Part shown: positions 5,723-7,594 of the stretch, one piece after another
Numbering within the stretch: position 1 is the stretch's first letter
Layout: every line of letters starts with the position of its first letter
Source of the DNA: CAVSUR01 sp052143655
GTDB taxonomy: Bacteria; Actinomycetota; Actinomycetes; Streptosporangiales; Streptosporangiaceae
Assembly (NCBI GenBank): GCA_052143655.1
Contig: JBKQSL010000211.1
Coordinates: forward strand, 1 to 7,594
Reading direction: 5' to 3'
Length of the DNA: 7,594 nt
Made by a program: the position numbers and the translations under genes
Notes under the pieces: model-generated
What the model was told of the DNA's origin: nothing
Seen by the model: the letters and a program-made list of their open reading frames with translations, nothing else
Databases searched by the model: none

Positions 5723-5867
5723 GACCAGCGTCGCACCCGGCCAGGGCTGCCCTGCTGTCCGGCCGGACCGTCGCCCCCGCCTCGCGGCCGGCCCCCGCAC
5801 TCCCGGCACCGCCGGCCGGGCCCGGCCAGTCCCGGTGCGCACAGCACCCTCCTCGAAGGGCTAAGCA

Positions 5868-7529
5868 ATGAGACGCCTGACGGCAATCGCGGTCATCGCG
5901 GCCGCCGGCCTGCTGGCTGCGGCCTGCGGCGGCGGCTCGTCCAGCGGCGGTTCCTCCTCGTCGTCGGCCAGCAGCGTGCTGACCGTCGACAACGAGGGCG
6001 GCAGCCTGTGGACCTGCAACTTCAACCCGTTCAACCTGTCGGACATCGGGTATTCGCTCGGCCCGGTCTACGAGCCGCTGGTGTTCGTCAACACGCTGCA
6101 GAACGGCAAGGCCACCCCGTGGCTGGCGTCGGCCTGGACCTGGTCGAACAGCGACAAGACGCTGACGTTCACCATCCGCAGCGGGGTCAAGTGGAGCGAC
6201 GGCAAGCCGATGACGGCCGCTGACGTCGTCTACACCTTCAACCTGCTCAAGCAGAACAAGGCGCTGGACCTCAACTCGGTCTGGTCGGTGCTGTCCAGCG
6301 TCACCCAGCAGGGCTCGGACAAGGTCGTGATGACCTTCAAGACCCCGGCGGTGAGCTACTTCTACTACATCGCCGACCAGGTCGCGATCGTGCCGCAGCA
6401 CATCTGGTCCAAGATCTCCGACCCGGTGAAGTATCCCGACACCAACCCGGTCGGCACCGGCGCCTACACGATCGGCTGCACCGCCAACAACATCTCCTAC
6501 ACCGCCAACCCGCACTACTGGCAGCCGGGCGAGCCGAAGCTCAAGACGGTCGACTACCCGGCGTTCACCAGCAACGACACTGCCAACACCTACCTGGCCA
6601 ACGGCCAGGCGCAGTGGGGCAGCCAGTTCATCCCGAGCATTGGCAAGTTCTACCTGTCCAAGAGCCCCGACAACCACTACTGGTTCCCGCCGGTGGCGAA
6701 CGTGTCGCTGTTCATCAACCTGAAGAACCCGATCCTGGCCAACGTGGCGGTCCGGCAGGCCATGGCCTACGCGATCGACCGCAAGCAGGCGTCGGTGATC
6801 GGCGAGTACGGCTACGAGCCGCCGTCCAACCAGACCGGCATCGTCACCCCGACGTTCGCCAGCTGGCTGGACAGCGGGCAGGCGGCGCCCTACGGCAGCG
6901 ACTACGCCTATAACCCCGCCAAGGCGAGGCAGATCCTGACCGCGGCCGGGTTCAAGATGGTCAACGGGGTCATGACGAAGGGCAGTCAGCAGCTGTCGTT
7001 CAGCATCATCAACAACGGCGGGTTCTCCGACTGGGTGGCGGCCGTCAACGTGATCGCGGGGGACCTGAAGGCGGTCGGCATCCAGGTCACGCCGAAGAAC
7101 CTGGCCGCCCCGGCCTACCAGGCAGCCCTGTACAACGGCAACTACCAGCTCGGCTACGGCAGCGAGACCGGCGGCCCGACGCCCTACTACGAGCTGCGGC
7201 AGTGGCTGTTCTCCGGCAACACCGCGCCGGTCGGCCAGCCGGCCGGCTCGAACTTCGAGAGGTACCGCAACCCCTCGACGGACGCGCTGATCAACTCCTA
7301 CGGCAGCACCACCAGCCCGGCTCAGCAGCACACGATCGTGGCCAAGCTGCAGGCGGTCATGCTCAAGGACGTGCCGGTGATCCCGGTGACCGAGCAGGTG
7401 GACTGGTACCAGTACAACACCAGCAACTTCACCGGCTGGGTCACCCAGGGCAACCCCTATGCCCAGCCTGCCGCCTACAACTACCCGGACTGGGGCCAGA
7501 TGCTGCTGCACCTGGCGCCGTCCAAGTAG
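5868..7529 (+). CDS. ABC transporter family 5 extracellular solute-binding lipoprotein (probable oligosaccharide or peptide binding)
   Basis: 553-residue secreted lipoprotein. Signal peptide: MRR, then a hydrophobic stretch (4-19) and lipobox AAAC with C20 as the lipidated residue, followed by a Gly/Ser linker (21-36). The mature part is a full-length SBP_bac_5 domain. YEPLVF (68-73) and the region 78-124, with IRSGVKWSDGKPMTAADVVY, match the family signature. VAVRQAMAYAIDR (293-305), INNGGFSDW (381-389) and TPYYELRQW (438-446) are typical of later parts. C50 and C204 could form a disulfide. The ATG at 5868 has GAAGGG seven nucleotides upstream. It captures ligand outside the membrane for an Opp/Dpp-type importer whose permease genes would lie beyond the window. 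The family binds peptides, nickel or oligosaccharides. The divergent ROK regulator favours an oligosaccharide such as a beta-glucoside, but this is inference. Confidence 0.93.
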   Translation: MRRLTAIAVIAAAGLLAAACGGGSSSGGSSSSSASSVLTVDNEGGSLWTCNFNPFNLSDIGYSLGPVYEPLVFVNTLQNGKATPWLASAWTWSNSDKTLTFTIRSGVKWSDGKPMTAADVVYTFNLLKQNKALDLNSVWSVLSSVTQQGSDKVVMTFKTPAVSYFYYIADQVAIVPQHIWSKISDPVKYPDTNPVGTGAYTIGCTANNISYTANPHYWQPGEPKLKTVDYPAFTSNDTANTYLANGQAQWGSQFIPSIGKFYLSKSPDNHYWFPPVANVSLFINLKNPILANVAVRQAMAYAIDRKQASVIGEYGYEPPSNQTGIVTPTFASWLDSGQAAPYGSDYAYNPAKARQILTAAGFKMVNGVMTKGSQQLSFSIINNGGFSDWVAAVNVIAGDLKAVGIQVTPKNLAAPAYQAALYNGNYQLGYGSETGGPTPYYELRQWLFSGNTAPVGQPAGSNFERYRNPSTDALINSYGSTTSPAQQHTIVAKLQAVMLKDVPVIPVTEQVDWYQYNTSNFTGWVTQGNPYAQPAAYNYPDWGQMLLHLAPSK

Positions 7530-7565
7530 CACCAGCAGTCCTCCTGGTGGGGCCGCCCGGGCGGC
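7530..7565 (+). repeat. Two adjacent hairpins immediately after the solute-binding protein gene
   Basis: CACCAG (7530-7535) pairs with CTGGTG (7544-7549) around an 8-nt loop, and GCCGCCCGGGCGGC (7552-7565) is a 14-bp palindrome. C- and G-runs follow to the window end (7571-7594). Binding-protein genes at the head of transport operons often carry such 3' structures, which stabilise the upstream message or partially terminate. No T tract is visible, and the next gene is out of view. Confidence 0.5.
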
Positions 7566-7594
7566 GGGCGCCCCCCGACCCCCAACCGGGGGGG

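Larger units (their letters stand above)
5518..5867. other. 350-bp divergent regulatory region between ROK regulator and solute-binding protein
   Basis: The left third (about 5537-5635) is conspicuously AT-rich against the rest of the window. It contains two dyads (5574-5600, 5603-5632) and a plus-strand promoter candidate. A minus-strand promoter for the ROK gene is less clear: TTGAGA and TAACTA spaced 17 bp apart overlap the first dyad. The right two thirds (5640-5867) are very GC-rich leader sequence with a 16-bp hairpin, a 12-bp palindrome GTCCGGCCGGAC (5757-5768) and a composition-driven open frame. It ends with GAAGGG (5855-5860), the ribosome-binding site of the solute-binding protein. 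Confidence 0.75.

Noticed and set aside
5518..5886. N-terminal extension of the ROK regulator to an upstream start at 5886
   Set aside because: It would run through both dyads and the promoter region and encode an Arg/Pro-rich tail. The GGAGG-preceded GTG at 5515-5517 is a far better start.
5673..7532. 619-codon open frame on the minus strand opposite the solute-binding protein
   Set aside because: It mirrors the codon structure of a clearly recognised gene, is Val/Arg/Gly/Asp-rich with no domain, and extends through the leader hairpin. It is a stop-poor antisense shadow of GC-rich coding DNA.

Overview
The window is very GC-rich DNA with strong G/C bias at third codon positions, GTG as well as ATG starts and Ala/Pro-rich low-complexity protein tails. 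This points to a high-GC actinomycete chromosome (Actinomycetota; the genus cannot be resolved from the sequence). There are no RNA genes, CRISPR arrays, transposases or phage genes. The protein families are all familiar actinobacterial ones, so the least ordinary material is in the regulatory DNA.

Layout. Positions 1-57 hold the last 18 codons of a + strand gene. A CPBP-type membrane protease homologue (76-852, -) meets it tail to tail and appears to be transcribed leaderlessly. A 323-bp spacer separates it from the divergent gene 1176-3407 (+), a large polytopic membrane protein resembling GT-C glycosyltransferases. After a structured gap with a good promoter comes a small four-helix membrane protein (3565-4059, +). 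It converges, with only 39 bp between, on a ROK-family transcriptional regulator (4099-5517, -). A 350-bp divergent regulatory region (5518-5867) then leads into a family 5 extracellular solute-binding lipoprotein (5868-7529, +). The window ends in GC-rich hairpins just after that gene, presumably before the permease genes of the same transporter.

How the parts fit together. The clearest functional unit is the ROK regulator with the divergent solute-binding protein. The shared intergenic region carries an AT-rich dyad, GTTAGGA-TACTG-TCCTAAC, lying over the -10 region of a + strand promoter. Next to it is a second, unrelated 11-bp perfect dyad, and then a 16-bp perfect GC hairpin inside a roughly 270-nt leader. 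This is the architecture of a repressor-controlled sugar or oligosaccharide uptake operon. The ligand is not determined by the sequence; an oligosaccharide is favoured because ROK regulators sense sugars. The three membrane-protein genes in the left half show no evident functional link to this unit.

I do not see a convincing novel multi-gene system. The items most worth testing are the layered leader and operator structures at 5561-5722.
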